From assembly GCF_907164915.1 (NCBI RefSeq), contig NC_061868.1, forward strand, positions 44,469,774 through 44,533,773: 64,000 nt of DNA. The letters are read 5' to 3'. The translations under genes were made by a program, and so were the position numbers. Position 1 is the first letter of the stretch; each line of letters opens with the position of its first letter. This document shows positions 38,701 to 50,214 of the stretch, in pieces. This stretch comes from Impatiens glandulifera. Lineage: Eukaryota > Streptophyta > Magnoliopsida > Ericales > Balsaminaceae. The notes beneath the pieces were generated by a model that was not told the DNA's origin, did no database searches, and saw nothing but the letters and a program-made list of their open reading frames with translations.

Positions 38701-39678
38701 ATATTCTTTTAACTCCAAAAAAGTCCACAAAACAAAAGCAAAAAGGCTTTTCTTTTATTGAAACACATGATAGTATACAGTATATCATAGCCTAATTTTA
38801 ATTTCACATTGCACACAAATTCACATTGACAAAAAATTTCAACAGTTCCAAGAGTTTAAATATCAAAAAAACAGTATTATATATGAACACTAGACATCAC
38901 ATGTACCTTAAGGCAACTTCTTGACGAACATCATATCTAATCTTCTTATCAAAGCATCGTTCTTTCCTTTTCTGACGAAACCTCATCAATGAGGCAACTC
39001 TATGAGGTTGACTGCATCTCATCGAAGTTTCCGTAGGACCCTTCAGAACAGTAAAGGATATTCTCATACTCCAAATAAGCAAATTGCAAAGATGATAACT
39101 AACAAAGTAGAAGAAATACCCTGTGATTCGAATTAGAATACCCTAAGTCAGCGTTTTGTGTAGTAGAAGAAACTTCTGAAGCTCCAAGAAGTAAAAACAC
39201 CGATTGAACCTACAAATTATAGACAAACAAAGAACTGCATAAACATCTACATATTTAAGCCTAAAAATTGCAATGTACTATATCTGAAACAAGATTCTAG
39301 TTGCTGAAAAAAATAGTAAAATAAAGCAAAGGCTTCGCTTTTAAGTTGTTTCATCTTTGCTACTTCGATAAATATGTAGAAACATGAAAAGAAAGTGGAG
39401 ATTCATCCTGATTATACCTTACTGTCTGTGACATCGTCGAAAACATAAACCTGACCACGAAAGGAGAGGGTGAGTTGATTCGAGCAACCTGTAGGCTGTA
39501 TAGCCAAATCCGAGTCATCATTAGCATACACATCTGAGATGACGGCGCCGTCAAGTTGGTGAGCTTCGTACGAATCTTGACGGTCGTTGATGGAATCTTC
39601 GACAACTGGTGCTTGGTCGCCTGCTTCGGGTTCGGCGTATTGGTCGGGCACTTCCAAAGATTCATCTTGACCATACAT
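35771..39678 (-). CDS. TIFY-CCT-GATA transcription factor (ZML / GATA24-25-28 type)
   Basis: Exons: complement(join(35771..35854,38117..38222,38425..38532,38907..39040,39120..39209,39418..39678)), 260 aa. Domains in order: an acidic N terminus; a TIFY/ZIM domain (~70-105, core [11 protein letters not shown] then VQSVFLLLG); a CCT domain (~131-163, [20 protein letters not shown]); and a GATA zinc finger (CSHC...CNAC spacing, about 198-225) followed by GYMRDLSK. Such nuclear proteins bind GATA or related elements and act in light and stress responses. The start at 39678 gives the family MYG N terminus; an in-frame ATG at 39708 would add ten residues. The donor after exon 4 (38425) was picked because it alone keeps phase into the zinc finger. 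The last intron is 2.3 kb and holds an antisense LINE. The tail after the finger is short compared with the relatives I know. Confidence 0.9.
36150..36905 (+). mobile_element. LINE relic (RT C-terminus and zf-RVT), antisense in GATA-gene intron
   Basis: The plus strand encodes [22 protein letters not shown] and WWWRF, the hallmark C-terminal RT region of plant LINEs. Downstream comes a zinc-finger frame starting [16 protein letters not shown] that breaks into stops and frameshifts. An AT-rich 3' tail ends near 36900. Same family as 8241-8790. Confidence 0.85.
36990..38050. repeat. Mosaic of tandem and dispersed repeats in GATA-gene intron 5
   Basis: A direct duplication with a ~202-bp period spans about 37369-37770, including two AGAGAGATTAG starts and two GGATATAATG blocks. 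MITE-like edges occur at ~37500 (ATGTTTGGATGTGTA) and ~37880 (CAAACATAGCC), with AATTGGAATT blocks between. A 29-bp direct repeat (GGATAAATATAATTTTCTT) sits at about 37962-38020. The outer segments (37040-37155 and 37900-38050) resemble each other, ending in TCCACAC. Confidence 0.6.
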
Positions 39679-40575
39679 TGTTAGTCTCAACTTTTGAAAT
39701 TGAATCAAACGCCTTTAGATCATCACCAAAACCTAAACCCTAATTACTTGAATTCAGTTTTTTTTTTTTTAAATGTTTAGAGGACAAGTGTTGAATGTTT
39801 GTCTGTGCGTCAAGTAGTACTTATAGCGGTGATTTGGAGATGGTTTTAGATAGTATTATTTACGAAATCTACCCTTAATTTCAATTCAAGAAACTATTCC
39901 AATGGGGAATATGAAAGGGGTGTTTTTGTAATATGGTTGGCACGTACTTTCATTCATTTTCGTCGATTTAAAAATAAAATAATTGGGTAATTCTAATTAA
40001 TTTATATCAAATTAATTTTAAATAATACAGAGTTATTTATAAAATGAAAAAAATTATATTAATTTTAGAGGTTAAATAGTGCGATTAATTTATAAAAATT
40101 AAAATTATAATATAATTAAAATAAGTGATAAAATAGTATAAACCAATCTAGTAGTGGAAAAATTTATATATAATATTTTAAATGACATTCAAAATTATCT
40201 TTTTCTATTTGAAAATTTTGTAAAATGATACTATTATAAGAAAACATTTACATGAAATATCAATTTTATTCATTATTTAAATTTTCAACTTCATTTTTTT
40301 TCATTGCCCCCAATTTTAATTATTAATTAATTAATTATTTATTTTTTAACAATTATACTAATATATTTAATATATATTAAGAATTTTTTTATATAATATA
40401 TCATAATTAAATATTTTATTATCTCATGATATTTACATTATTTTTTTATAATAATATCTTATGATATTTTTAATAAAATGAAATAAAATAATATATAAAT
40501 TGTTTTTTCTGTATTATTTAAATTAAATGGTTTGGTGTTAGTTTTTTTTATCTTCCTTGCACTATTCTACAGACA
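39679..40575. other. GATA-gene 5' flank and AT-rich intergenic DNA
   Basis: The first ~100 bases are the probable 5'UTR of the GATA gene, including a homopolymer T run near 39760. The rest is AT-rich with no gene that I can support. Confidence 0.5.
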
Positions 40576-41386
40576 TCTCCTAATTAGCATAGTTTCGAAA
40601 CTTGACCTAGCCGGTTAGTTGGACCAACAAACCCGATGAATCGGTGCCCAAATTGGGCTGGGTGAATGAAAAATCAGAAATGCAATCTACCTTGTTAAAC
40701 CTGGTCAACCCGTCAGTTGGACCAGAAATCCGACAGTTCAGGTTAACCCATAGAGTTTATCCTATTTTTTTATAAAAAAAAAATCACTTCTTTTCTTTCT
40801 CATTTATCATTGTATCAGTTCTTCTCTCGTTTTTTTGTTCCTATTTGATTATTTATTTTTAGTTTCAAATGGATAAATTATCGATTTCTAGTTCTAGACA
40901 TTGAGAATGACAAATTCCTTCATTCACTTCAATCTTCTACCTGAATTATAGCTTATTTCGTTTTTAGCATACTAAAAAATAATTTAATATGACATTGTAA
41001 GTCATAATTTAAACATAACTTTTTCTCTAGATAAAAACATAGTTATTTAAAAATTAGAGGTTGTATTTTGATTTGAAATTTTGTTCCTTGCATAATTTAG
41101 TTAAATCTCTTTTATTTCATTTTTTTTAAGTTATTGTCATAATCTTCCTATCAAAATTTGACTTATTTTGTGATTCATATTTTGTATAATAATTATTTTG
41201 AGGTTTACACTTCATATATAGTGATTATTAAGTCTCTAATACAACATCAAATTCTTACTATTTTTGTATTTATTTTATTATTATATTAAAATCAGTTGAC
41301 CCACTGGTTGAACTAGTAACTCAGTGAGCCAGTCCTTCACCGAATTGATGATCGGATCGGATTTCCAAACTATGCATATTAGGATT
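40576..41386. mobile_element. Non-autonomous DNA element with ~24-bp imperfect terminal inverted repeats
   Basis: TCCTAATTAGCATAGTTTCG at the left (from about 40577) pairs with the reverse complement of the right end, which ends CCAAACTATGCATATTAGGA near 41384. The outer GC-rich blocks (GACC/GGTTAGTTGGACC and GATCGGATCGG) are typical of plant MITE-like repeats. The interior is AT-rich and non-coding. Confidence 0.5.
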
Positions 41387-41531
41387 ATCTATCTTCTTCA
41401 AGAAATGGTTTAAGTTGAGGCAGAAAAGCACGATTGTTATGAACTTGTAAAGAATACTTCAACAGAGACTTCCAATGCTATGTTTCATAGAGAAGACAGT
41501 CTCCACAAGATATACTGTCATTTTCTCTGTT

Positions 41532-42271
41532 GTTCTGGTGGAATTCGTGGAGGTTCAGGTTACCATCATTTCCAACGTCCATCTTAAAGGAATTTATCCT
41601 CCAGATGACCACTTTGAGTCATAGATACTTAGATAGAGACATGACTATCTATGATTTTTACTAGAACTGCTTTTCTCCATCTGCTTAGATTGTCTTAATT
41701 TGTTAACTAAGCTTTGAATTCCAAATAAGAAAACAGTACTACCTGTTACTGCATTCTAGGTTGTTAACTTATGTTCTCTAGCTGGGCCTCTAATTTAGCA
41801 CATATCCAGATGTAATGAGCATTGTTACATTTAAGCTTTTATATGAATAGTTTCATTTGATTTTATTTGTTGCTTGAAGGTGGATTTGAGATGCGATGAT
41901 ATATGAATGGTGTGGTTCATAGGGCTCAGAACTTAGAGAATACATTCATTCTGCTGTCAATGGTCTCCTTTCTTATATCCTGAAGGTAATAAATACAGTT
42001 ACTTAAGTTTTTGTTTTTTTTTCCATTGTAGCCATTTTGTTTGGTCTTGTTCATGTTTAAGGTGAATTATGTGAATAATTGACAATGATAACCAAGATTA
42101 CACTATGTTTAAGAATCACTTTACATGTTGGTCCATAATGCAGTAAGTTAGTGTTTACTCTTTACACAAAAGCTGGAAAATGGTTTTCTGATTTGCCAGG
42201 GCTTGGTGGAAAGAGTGGCAGTAGTATTCTTCAATGAGGGGAATATCTCATTTGAGAGATTCATTTTCAGG
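41532..42271 (+). pseudogene. REV7/MAD2L2 (translesion polymerase zeta subunit) fragment, disrupted
   Basis: Three blocks match plant REV7, a HORMA-domain protein that bridges Rev1 and Pol zeta in translesion synthesis. Block one (41532-41617) reads VLVEFVEVQVTII then HLKGIYPPD, followed by an in-frame stop where the family has FERRRY. Block two (about 41901-41985) begins with RYMNGVVHRAQ and continues, after a one-base frameshift near 41930, as LREYIHSAVNGLLSYILK. Block three (42200-42271) reads GLVERVAVVFFNEGNISFER then FIFR. The blocks are separated by intron-like gaps with AG/GT borders, so this is a duplicated genomic segment, not a processed copy. The N terminus and all later exons are absent. 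Confidence 0.75.
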
Positions 42272-42509
42272 GTATCCATTAACCAGTCTTTACAACTCAA
42301 TATGGAACATCCTAGTCTTTCAAAACCTAACCCTTGAGGACTTATACCCTCACATTGAATTCTTGATTGTGCTCAAATATATATTATAGAATTTGGGTTA
42401 ATAGGGTCTCAATGAGTTCCAAGAAGATTTGCAAAAAGGCATCTGGGGAGCTATCACATGTAATTATTGCAGTCATAATGTTATATCATGGTAATTTATT
42501 TTACTCCAG

Positions 42510-42590
42510 AAAGAAGATGAAGCTGCTGCTACTGTTAATGATGATATTTTATGCACAGAATCAGAAATGATGGTTAAGGAGAAGGAGAAA
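42510..42590 (+). other. Orphan exon-like block, 81 nt
   Basis: Preceded by TTTTACTCCAG and followed by GTAAGC, this 27-codon open block encodes an acidic peptide (KEDEAAATVNDDILCTESEM, then MVKEKEK). It is not from the part of REV7 that should follow. Its source is not recognised. Confidence 0.3.
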
Positions 42591-42849
42591 GTAAGCACAT
42601 CATGAGAATGAGTGGAAAAATAAATTACTAGTACAGTAAATTTACCTCTTTTGGGTATCATAATCATGAGAATTTGGACTTTTTCTTTCCAGATTGAATC
42701 ATCTTTTTTGCTTTTTGTTTTCTGCAAGAACATGGTTCATAATAAAAAGTTAAAAACTCACCTTTTTATTTTGAGTTTAGGCTCCTTTATTACTTATTAT
42801 AAGAGTTTAATTGCTTTATCTTATTGCTTATTCTTGTCTTGCTTAGGTT

Positions 42850-43903
42850 GAATTTTAACTCCTTTGATTTATTTAACACATTTAAATATTTTTTTATTTT
42901 CTTTTAAGTATTTTTTTTTCTTATTACTTTGAATAATTTTGACAAATTATTTATAATATTATTTGTTTTTAACATGAGACACTCAGGATGATAAGATAAA
43001 TTTCGCAATTAAATAATTAATAAAAAATAATTATATGTTTTATTTTCGTTGTCATGGCTAGTGATGACAATAGGTAACTGATATGGTGATACATGTGAGT
43101 ATTCGATGGTCGATACGAGTTCGATTCGACTTGTTTAATATTCAAGTTTATAAAATATTTGTTCGATCGAGCTCATATAATATATAATATATATTTTTTT
43201 TATTTTAATATTAAAATATAAAATTTAATATAAATATAAATAATTTTCTTCAAAAATTATATCACTAAATCACAATTCTCATTATTATATCTCAAACCAT
43301 TTTGATGTAGTAATTCATTTACAACTTAAAAACTATTTTTAAATTAAAAAATTATTCTGAGAATATTTATTTTTAAACAATTTTTTTTAATTTTTTCAAT
43401 AATATATATATATCAATTTTACAACTTGAACTTTAATATTTTTTAAACTCGCATCTATTAGAGAATCTTATGATAAAATTAATTATAAATCAATAATTTA
43501 TATACACAGAAAAACAAATTAACTATCATTAAATAATTGCAAATTACACTATACCGATAAAAAAAATTAAAAATAAAATTTATTAAAAAATTCAAATTAA
43601 ACATCATTAAATAAACACAAATTACACTAAACTATTTAGAAAAATACAATAATACAATAATTATTAAGAAAGTATCTCGTGAATATAATTATTATTATTA
43701 TTTTAAGTTTTATATTTTTATCATTTATATTTATTATTATAAATTTATGAAAGGTAAACATATATTAATAAAAAAAATATATATATATATATAATTAAAC
43801 ATATAAAAACTAAATATATATATATATATATTATATATAATGTTAAAATTACAAAGCTGAAGGACCAAATTACATTTAAAAATAAAATAATTTTGAACAG
43901 TAG

Positions 43904-43955
<52 letters not shown>

Positions 43956-44333
43956 ATGAGAACTAAAAAATGGGTTTGTGTATGGAGTCCTATATTTAAT
44001 TTGAGTTTACTTACAATTTGATGGAGATGGACTTAATGACAATTGGTTCAAATAAAGGAATTAGAATAGGAATAATATTAATAGAGGTGTAGAATAAGTA
44101 TGATTCAAATTAAAGAATAAAAATAGAAATAAAATTAATAAATGTGTAGTATTTAGTTTAGACATTAATAATTATAGTATTTGGTTTAGGCAGAGGAATC
44201 ATACTATTTTATTTTTATTGTAATTAATAATTTTTATATTTAATTTTTATATATTTATAAACTTTATTATTATTATTTTTATTTTTTTCTTATTATTATT
44301 TATTTAAAAAATATATAAATAAATAAATTAATT

Positions 44334-44371
<38 letters not shown>

Positions 44372-45240
44372 GAAAAAAGAGAAATAATTAATTAAAATAA
44401 AAAAATAATAATAATAAGTTTTCTATTTCATTTTTTATTCTCTTTATATATATATATTTATTAATTATTATCAATGTAATTTGATTTGTTTATATTATAA
44501 ATTTTAATATGTTTATTTGAATTTAATTAAAAAAATGTGTTTATTTGAATAAAACTAATTTTGATAATTATTAATTTATGTCAATATATTTTTATATTTA
44601 ATTTTTATATAAAAAAAATATTATTTTATACTAAAATTAATTAAACAAAAAGCACTAAAATTATAAAATATCATACTAAATAAAAAAATAAGAACTAATA
44701 AATTGATATTAAATCACACCTAACAAAAAGTAATTTATATTCATTCAAATAAAGAAAAATCAAGTTATAATAATTTGATCTACAATTTTATTTTTAATGA
44801 ATCTTATGCTAAAATTAATTATTTGTACTAATATGAGAAAAGATTAAAAATATAACCTATTAAAAAAAATGGAGAAAAGAAAAAGAAAGAATACGGTAAA
44901 AAAGAAACATTTTGTAACCATATTATGTTTTTAATATCATGTTTGAATATGAATGAAACATTGATATTTTATTTTGAAAATAATTTTTTTTTTTGTTTGA
45001 ATTCAAGCTTGAAAATTTTTAAATTTATAGCATTGTCGAAAGCTCGACTCGACTCATTTGCCGTTCATAGTCAAGGGAGAAGGTATCTTATCGAATATGG
45101 GTCAAAAATAAGGAGAATGCGAAATTCAAACTCAATACCAGACTATATTATTATTAAAATAAAATAATTTTTATTATTAAAATTTAATACGACATTTTAA
45201 ATTATATTAACAAATATCATCATAAATACATTATTTATTT
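42850..45240. other. AT-rich intergenic DNA with AT microsatellites
   Basis: No gene is supported. Long alternating AT tracts occur at 43906-43951 (about 23 units) and 44336-44362. GAGCTC/GACTCGACTC-type words near 43120-43170 and 45040-45055 hint at old TE fragments. Confidence 0.6.
43906..43951. repeat. (AT)n microsatellite, about 23 units
   Basis: Uninterrupted alternating A/T. It is likely polymorphic in length. Confidence 0.95.
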
Positions 45241-45470
45241 TTGTTCTTATCTTTCACTCCAATTTTATTTTTTAATATTTCTAAAAAAAGTTATTTTTCT
45301 TTATTACTCTTATCTACACTTCACTCTAATTTTATTCTTTTAATATTTTTAAAAAAAAGTTATTTATCTTTATTACTCTTTATCTTTACTATTATCTACA
45401 CTTCACTACAATTTTATATTTTTAATATTTAAAAAAAATATATTTCTCTTTATTACTCTTTATCTTCAAC
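45241..45470 (+). repeat. AT-rich minisatellite, about three units of 64-83 bp
   Basis: Three successive units each carry a CTTATCT...CACT.CAATTTTAT core, then TTTTAATATT, an A run and a TCTTTATTACTCTT end. The hydrophobic reading frame through them is a by-product of base composition. Confidence 0.65.
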
Positions 45471-46284
45471 TTTTCTTTTAATAATAAAATATTATTTTTA
45501 TTTTTTTTCTTCAATTTTCATTGTAATTTTTATTGGAAAGAAAAACCTGGTATACTTAGAACACGACAAATGAGCTGAACAAATTCTAAGTAAATATTAT
45601 ATTCTTCATCATTTACAATATAAGTCATATAAGTATATAGGTAAGTAATTTTATTAATTTTAAATTTATTTATTATTTAATAAAATTAATTTTTATTTTA
45701 TTCAACTTTTGTAATCTTAAAACAATTTAATCTGATAATGGGGTACTTTTTAAGTAAATATATTTTAATAGTTTTATTTATAAATTGAACTCGATTGAAA
45801 AATAAATATAATGAAGAAAATAAACATCTAATTCTCTGTAAATGTAATTTGAAACATAACAGTAAAAATATTCGGTCAAAACTTTGAAGTATATAAAAAT
45901 TAGTTTTAATAATCAATTTACAAACTTAAAACGTGGACGGCCACAAATAATTAACATTAAAAATATGAATTAGAGTTGGATTAAGTCAGATTAGAATCTT
46001 TTAATTCCAAAACAATTATTAAAAAAAATATAAATTAAACTTGGCTTGTTCCGCACACAAAGCTAAATTTCCTCCAAACAGAGGCCGCCCGCCACCTCAA
46101 CATTCTCTCATCCTAACTAATCAAAATCCAATTTAAGTATTATTTTATTTTATATATATTATATTTATTTGCATAAATATAATATAATAATTTATTCTCA
46201 AGTAGATTCTATAAAAATTAAACAGTTTCCCTTTTTTATTGCAGAATTTCCCACCCAAAAATTAGGAATATACTTATTATTTAT

Positions 46285-46310
46285 TATATAAATTATATAT
46301 AGAGAGAGAT
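46285..46310 (+). promoter_or_regulatory. TATA-rich core promoter and CT/GA tract for the 150-aa gene
   Basis: TATATAAATTATATATAGAG followed by a GAGAGA tract lies about 30-60 bases upstream of a GC-richer leader beginning near 46320. The spacing suits a plant core promoter; the transcription start is inferred. Confidence 0.4.
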
Positions 46311-46512
46311 AGAGTAATACACGATTTCCAACGTACAAGAAAACTCTTCCCTCCTTATTGACTCAGTTTTCTCTAAGCGGATTCTTCTCTGCAACAGCTT
46401 GATTCGATTACGGAAATCCAGTTCTTATTTAAACTGTAATCTAGGAATTCGAACTCTATTCAATTTGGATCGTTTCCTGATATTCGATCAAGCTTCAAAG
46501 AGAGAAAAGAAG

Positions 46513-46972
46513 GTAAACTTATCATCGATTTGAGCTGATTATTATACGCATTTATGTTCCTGTATGGATGAATTCGTTGAGTGACTTGATTAGCTGATCT
46601 GTTTTGTGTGTGGATTGATATATGACGGTGAATTGTTCAGTTTCTGATTCGATCTATTTTTGGTAAATGAAAATCCGCGCTGTTTCCAGTGAGGATTTGC
46701 GAGAGTTTTTTGTTCTGATGTTTGTAATCGATCTGTTTTTGTATTGATTTGATTTGTGAAGAAGATCATTGTTCAATTTTTGGTAAATGAAAATCCGCGC
46801 TGTTTCCAGTGAGGATTTGCGAGAGTTTTTTGTTATGATGTTTGTAATCATCTGTTTTTGTATTGATTTGATTTGATTTTGATTTGTGAAGAAGATTGTT
46901 GTTTAATTTCTGTTCTGAATTCTGATAGAAAGTTTTAATTGTCGTTTGTGATGATTTAGGGTTTAATTTTAG
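46513..46972 (+). promoter_or_regulatory. 5'UTR intron of the 150-aa gene
   Basis: A donor AAG|GTAAAC at 46512/46513 and an acceptor TTTTAG at 46972 lie five bases ahead of the ATG at 46978. T-rich composition between them fits a leader intron. Leader introns often raise plant gene expression. It contains the 120-bp duplication. Confidence 0.65.
46655..46890 (+). repeat. 120-bp tandem duplication inside the 5'UTR intron
   Basis: AATGAAAATCCGCGC occurs at 46666-46680 and again exactly 120 bases later. The following ~90 bases are almost identical in both copies (one substitution and small indels). Confidence 0.9.
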
Positions 46973-46977
46973 GTTAA

Positions 46978-47534
46978 ATGGCTGTAGCATTAACACACCT
47001 TTCTAGGTGGTTATGGAGTGGGAAACATAAAGAGCCTAAGATCTCTAAGACGGTTTCTTCTTCTTCATCATCACCATCTACATCAAATATTCAATCAGAT
47101 TCATCATCGTCTTCTAATCGGAGGAATATGAAGGGAAGAAAATGGAGAAGTGGCGATGAAGAAGAAGAAGAAGGAGAAATCGATAAGGAATACGTTCTGG
47201 TTCAGGTTCAATCTGATTGTTGTGAATCGGATGATTTGGATTGGTCGATCGGATGGTTGGAGCAACACGGATCGGAATTTCAAGGCGAAGTTGATTCGGA
47301 GAATAGTTTTGCAGTGTTGGTTCCTTGTTATGGACGTGGATACATGAACATTCATGGAGGAGGAAACCAATCTTCAACAGGTAATTAACAATCATCGATC
47401 GATCTATCTCATTAAAACTCTTATCTTTTGCAGAATTTATTTGAAAATCTCTCTCTTATCTAGCAACATTTTCTTTGATTGCAGAAGGAAACTCGTATAT
47501 GGAAAAATGGATATCTTATCTTCAGAAGAGTTGA
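46978..47534 (+). CDS. Plant-specific small protein of unknown function
   Basis: Exons: join(46978..47380,47485..47534), 150 aa. I recognise no characterised family. The N terminus (MAVALTHLSRWLWSGKHKEP) is short, amphipathic and basic. A low-complexity serine tract follows (~residues 24-45), then an acidic run (GDEEEEEGEIDKEY, ~59-72). A compact block after that looks like the conserved core: SDDLDWSIGWLEQHGSEFQG (~84-103), then ENSFAVLVPCYGRGY. It ends MEKWISYLQKS. There is no transmembrane segment. Splice sites are canonical and phase is kept. The ordered core after a disordered region suggests an adaptor or regulatory peptide, but that is inference. Confidence 0.8.
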
Positions 47535-47915
47535 CAATGGCGTTCATGGTAGGTTCTGCAACTCTGCTTCAAATGGGTGGGGAAGAAGAAGAAGAAGGTT
47601 AATTACAGAATTGCCAAAAAAAAAAAAAAAAATATTTATTTTGGGTTTAGGTTAATTAATTATTTAGGTGGATTATAGAGAAGAACAAAATGACAGAAAA
47701 AATTTTAAAAAAAATTGAAAAAGAAAAATGAAAAATAAATTTAGTGTGATATGTAAATATGACCTTTTATAATTAATTGTATTTTTTGTAAATACAATTT
47801 CAGATTGATTATTGATAGAGATTTTGGAATCAAATTTGGCTACAAAGATGTACAATTTGATAGTTAATGAATATGTAAATTTTGTAAAAGAAATTCTTAA
47901 TTCAGTAGTTTGTTT

Positions 47916-48759
47916 GTTAGATCATCTTCAACCCACCTGCAAACCCATCTCCAAAATAGGTTTTAGCCCTCCAACCCACCTGCAAACTCAACTGCATTTT
48001 GAGTTTTCCTGCAAATTCTCTCTCCTCCATACCCAAATTTGCAGGGACACTATTCACATACTCAAAAGTTTTCAAAATTTTCATTTTAGTCCTTTTAGTT
48101 TGTTTTTAATTAATTTACATAACTTATTTATATTTTAATTTGTATACCTATTTTATTTATTTATATTTTAATTTATTTATATAATTTATTTATATTTTAA
48201 TTTATTTATATTTTAATTTATTTATATGTTTAATTCATGATAATTTTAATTTGTTTATATGATTAACTTATATTTAAATTTGTTTATATTTATATTTTAT
48301 ATTTTTTAAGTATTATAAATTTATAATAATAAACAATATTGATAAAAAAATAATAAATAATAAAAACAATTTTAATAAAATAAAACACGTAGAACAACCG
48401 AAAAAGTACAATAATCCAAAAGATTTGTTTTGTTGTATTTTTTTTTTGTTTGTGAAATGTAATTTGTGTTTATTTAATAATGTTTAATTTGTTTAATGCA
48501 GTTATATAAATAATTGATTTATAATTAGAATTTAAAAGTAATTAATAAGTTGTTGTAAAGTTATGGGTTAAATTTGTAATTTTAGATAAATATATAGATA
48601 ATATTGAAAAAATTAAAAATTATTATGAAAAGGAATATTCTGAGAATATTCTTTTGAGTTTGAGTTTGGGTTTTTAGGTTGGAGATGAATTACTGTTTGA
48701 TGGGATGTTTACTGCATTTTGGGTTTGAGAATAGGTATTTGGGTTGGAGATGGCCTTAG
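47916..48759. mobile_element. MITE-like element with ~20-bp terminal inverted repeats
   Basis: The left end, TTAGATCATCTTCAACCCA, pairs with the reverse complement of the right end, GGGTTGGAGATGGCCTTAG. The GGCCATCTCCAACCC end is a common plant MITE terminus. Sub-terminal CACCTGCAAA and TTTGGGTTTGAG blocks are typical. The interior is AT-rich (TTTATTTATATTTTAA tandem units at ~48110-48240) and non-coding. Confidence 0.6.
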
Positions 48760-48889
48760 AAAATTAGCTTGAAAATGAATTATTGAATCTAATAAAAAGC
48801 TTAGGGTTGAAAAAGCTATATTAGAAAATATGGGTTTTAGGGCTTAGCTTAGGGTTTTCTATTTTCTATTATTTTTATTTGATAATATT

Positions 48890-49345
48890 TTAAGTATTAT
48901 AAAATTAATTTTTAAAATTATTATAAAATTACATATTTAAAAATAATAAAATATAAAATATATTAATTTATTTAAAATATATATTTATTAATTAAATATA
49001 TAACTAATATTCTTATATAAAAATTTTGAGAATTTAGAGTCCTTAAATATGAGAAAAAATAAGGGAATTAATAAAGTCAGAGACTCTGACTTCATTAATT
49101 ATTATATAATATAATAAAAATGCCTCTATTTTTTTTTCATTTTTAAAGTTTAAATTCTCAAATTTTCTATAGTATATGAATATTAGTTATATATTTAATT
49201 AATAAATATATATTTTAAATAAATTAATATATTTTTGTTTATGTTTTTAATATTATAATATATTTTAAATTATAAAAATATTTTAAATTTTATTATTTTA
49301 AAAAATGTAATTTTATAAAAATTTTAAAAATATAATTTTATAATT
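48890..49345. repeat. Large fold-back with 52-bp perfect inverted arms
   Basis: 48961-49012 is the exact reverse complement of 49178-49229. Imperfect pairing continues both outward and inward to a central palindrome, GTCAGAGACTCTGAC near 49076-49090. No coding potential. It could be a fold-back MITE. Confidence 0.85.
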
Positions 49346-49349
49346 TCTT

Positions 49350-50210
49350 AGAGACGAGAGAATAAGTATGGATGACAGGAATTACATAAATATAGAATTA
49401 TATTAATATTAAAATATATATATATATTAATGTGATCATTACCTTGTCATAATAATTAGATCATCTATTTTACTTTTAACCATATTTTACATAAATTTCT
49501 TTTTTTAATACTAAAATAATATTTTTCTTTCTCACCCTTCAACATATTTATATAGGAATGCTTCCATTTTTTTATTTTGTTATTACTAGTTTTAAAATTA
49601 TTATTATTTAGTTATTTTTCAATTTTACTTTACAATTATTTTTAATAAAACATATAAATTCACATTTTAATTGGATAAATGAGTACCGTCGGGTTAGGGA
49701 CGAAATCGATAATTAAATAAAATTTGGATTCGAGGATGAATATTTCGGTACAAGGAGATTAAAATATTCATTGTCGTCTCTACGAGTTAAGTTTGGGTTG
49801 AAATTAAGAAGAGTTGATATATAATTTTTTATTTTTGTAGTTCTTAATCTGTAATAAAAAAAATAATTTTTGATTGGTTACTTCAACCTGTTAATAAATC
49901 ATATCAAAAGAAAAATAATTTAGTTATTAAAAGCTAGAAAACAAGTTATTAATTTTAGGAGAAGTGTTGAATAAGAATTGGTAACTTAAACTTTAGGTTT
50001 GTATTAATGGACTATTGGAAGATTTGTAAGTTAAAACTCTCATTAGACCCTTACAGAAATATTGTATTACATTCGACAATGATTCTGTAATTGTTTTTCA
50101 TTTTATTTAAACAAAGGCGACAAAGAAAAAAAAACACAAACCAGACTCAAAAAAAAAATACACAAAAAAAAAAACATGACAAAAAAAACTAAAGGTATAA
50201 AAACAAATTA
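49350..50210. other. AT-rich intergenic DNA
   Basis: No gene or clear repeat unit seen. It includes A-rich runs near 50120-50200. Confidence 0.5.
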
Positions 50211-50214
50211 TATT

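Noticed and set aside
42200..42271. First reading as a V-ATPase subunit a exon (family phrase ending ERMLFRATRGN)
   Set aside because: The actual residues VERVAVVFFNEGN then FERFIFR, together with the upstream VLVEF and YIHS blocks, match REV7 in order; the V-ATPase match fails beyond a few residues.
45241..45432. A small hydrophobic protein
   Set aside because: The frame arises from the AT-rich minisatellite and shows only repetitive F/L/I/S/Y residues.
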